Shown in pieces: positions 63,726 to 64,000 of a DNA stretch of 64,000 bases. The stretch lies in contig OMXZ01000009.1 in assembly GCA_900315165.1 (NCBI GenBank), positions 1-64,000 of the forward strand, in the 5' to 3' direction. The position numbers and the translations under genes were made by a program. Position 1 is the stretch's first letter, and each line of letters opens with the position of its first letter. This DNA is from an uncultured Actinomycetes bacterium (lineage in GTDB: Bacteria > Actinomycetota > Coriobacteriia > Coriobacteriales > Atopobiaceae). The notes under the pieces were generated by a model. It had not been told where the DNA came from. It saw only the letters and a list, made by a program, of their open reading frames with translations, and did not search any database.

Positions 63726-64000
63726 CTAGTCTTCCGCCTCGAGCCCGAGGCGGGCGATCTCGTTTTTGTCGCGGCGCCAGGCAGGCTGCACGCGCACGGA
63801 GAGGTCCAGATAGACCTTGGCGTCGAATAGCCGCTCGATATCGCGACGTGCCTCCGTGCCGATCTTCTTGATCATACGGCCGCCCGCACCGATCACGATA
63901 CCCTTCTGGCTCTCGCGTTCCACCAGGATCGTCGCCGTGATGGACGCGTGCTCGTCGTCCTTCCACTCGATATCGTCGCAGGTGACGGCGAGCGAGTGCG
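63726..64000 (-). CDS. era: GTPase Era, C-terminal part (cut by window edge)
   Basis: Only the 3' end is in the window; the frame is open to base 64000. It encodes the Era KH domain: ILVERESQKGIVIGAGGRM, IKKIGTEARRDIERLFDAKVYLDL and the terminal WRRDKNEIARLGL. Era binds 16S rRNA in 30S assembly. The internal GTG at 63923 is not the true start. Confidence 0.93.
   Translation of the reverse strand, partial: HSLAVTCDDIEWKDDEHASITATILVERESQKGIVIGAGGRMIKKIGTEARRDIERLFDAKVYLDLSVRVQPAWRRDKNEIARLGLEAED

Overview
The window reads as one chromosomal stretch of a GC-rich Gram-positive actinobacterium, most likely class Coriobacteriia (relatives of Collinsella, Olsenella or Atopobium). The reasons are its mixture of traits. 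Actinobacterial synteny is present: nrdR next to a LysM protein next to divergent lexA, and an FHA gene directly before a MerR-like regulator, as in mycobacterial garA/Rv1828. Alongside these sit genes typical of Firmicutes: RNase Y, RNase J, SpoVS, a heterodimeric ABC exporter and a BMP-type nucleoside transporter. The class is inferred from gene content; no 16S gene is present.

Layout. 1-12 kb (plus strand): housekeeping genes plsC, ispH, der, plsY, gpsA, rpe, a cysteine desulfurase, a zinc-ribbon coiled-coil protein, coaBC and an ABC-F ATPase. Lipid synthesis (plsC, plsY, gpsA) and ribosome/translation genes (der, ABC-F) dominate. The plsC-ispH junction carries about 1.5 kb of accessory DNA with a DUF3800 gene, an antitoxin-like ORF and short repeats. 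12-23.4 kb is the accessory region. It holds a three-gene DUF module (unnamed small protein, DUF4160, DUF2442), a GNAT pseudogene, tRNA-Pro(GGG), inverted arrays of 42-bp repeats, a LysR remnant, a DEDDh exonuclease, a heterodimeric ABC exporter, a DUF559/AbiEi-like nuclease gene framed by two copies of a 197-bp repeat element, and a glgB pseudogene that has lost its catalytic aspartate. 23.4-30.7 kb (plus): a pseudo-esterase with a coiled-coil tail, a CDP-alcohol phosphatidyltransferase, an unknown protein, RidA, FHA and MerR-like proteins, apt and a ClC channel.

30.8-34.5 kb (minus): trxB, uraA, dut and nrdR (redox, pyrimidine and dNTP metabolism), then a LysM membrane protein facing lexA. 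Candidate LexA boxes sharing a GAAC-N2-CTGT core lie between these two and again before recA, so an SOS circuit can be drawn from the window. 34.7-42 kb (plus): lexA with a membrane acyltransferase-like gene, xpt, and a four-gene nucleoside ABC transporter; with apt, xpt and uraA this is a strong nucleobase-salvage theme. 42-64 kb (minus): a long run of informational genes. These are hflX, miaA, miaB, spoVS, an unstudied GHKL ATPase, rny; recX, recA; a CinA-type amidase, pgsA, rimO, a RodZ-like protein, ftsK, rnj; pnp, rpsO; recO and the 3' part of era. Three major RNA-turnover enzymes (RNase Y, RNase J, PNPase) lie within 16 kb.

Most interesting for follow-up: (1) the duplicated, precisely spaced 23-bp repeat element around the nuclease-like gene at 19.4-21.4 kb; (2) the GHKL ATPase between rny and spoVS; (3) the head-to-head 42-bp repeat arrays beside tRNA-Pro; (4) the LexA-box set; (5) the 660-bp gap between pnp and rnj with a plus-strand terminator, which may hide an RNA gene. 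I could not identify a complete new defence or mobile system with certainty.
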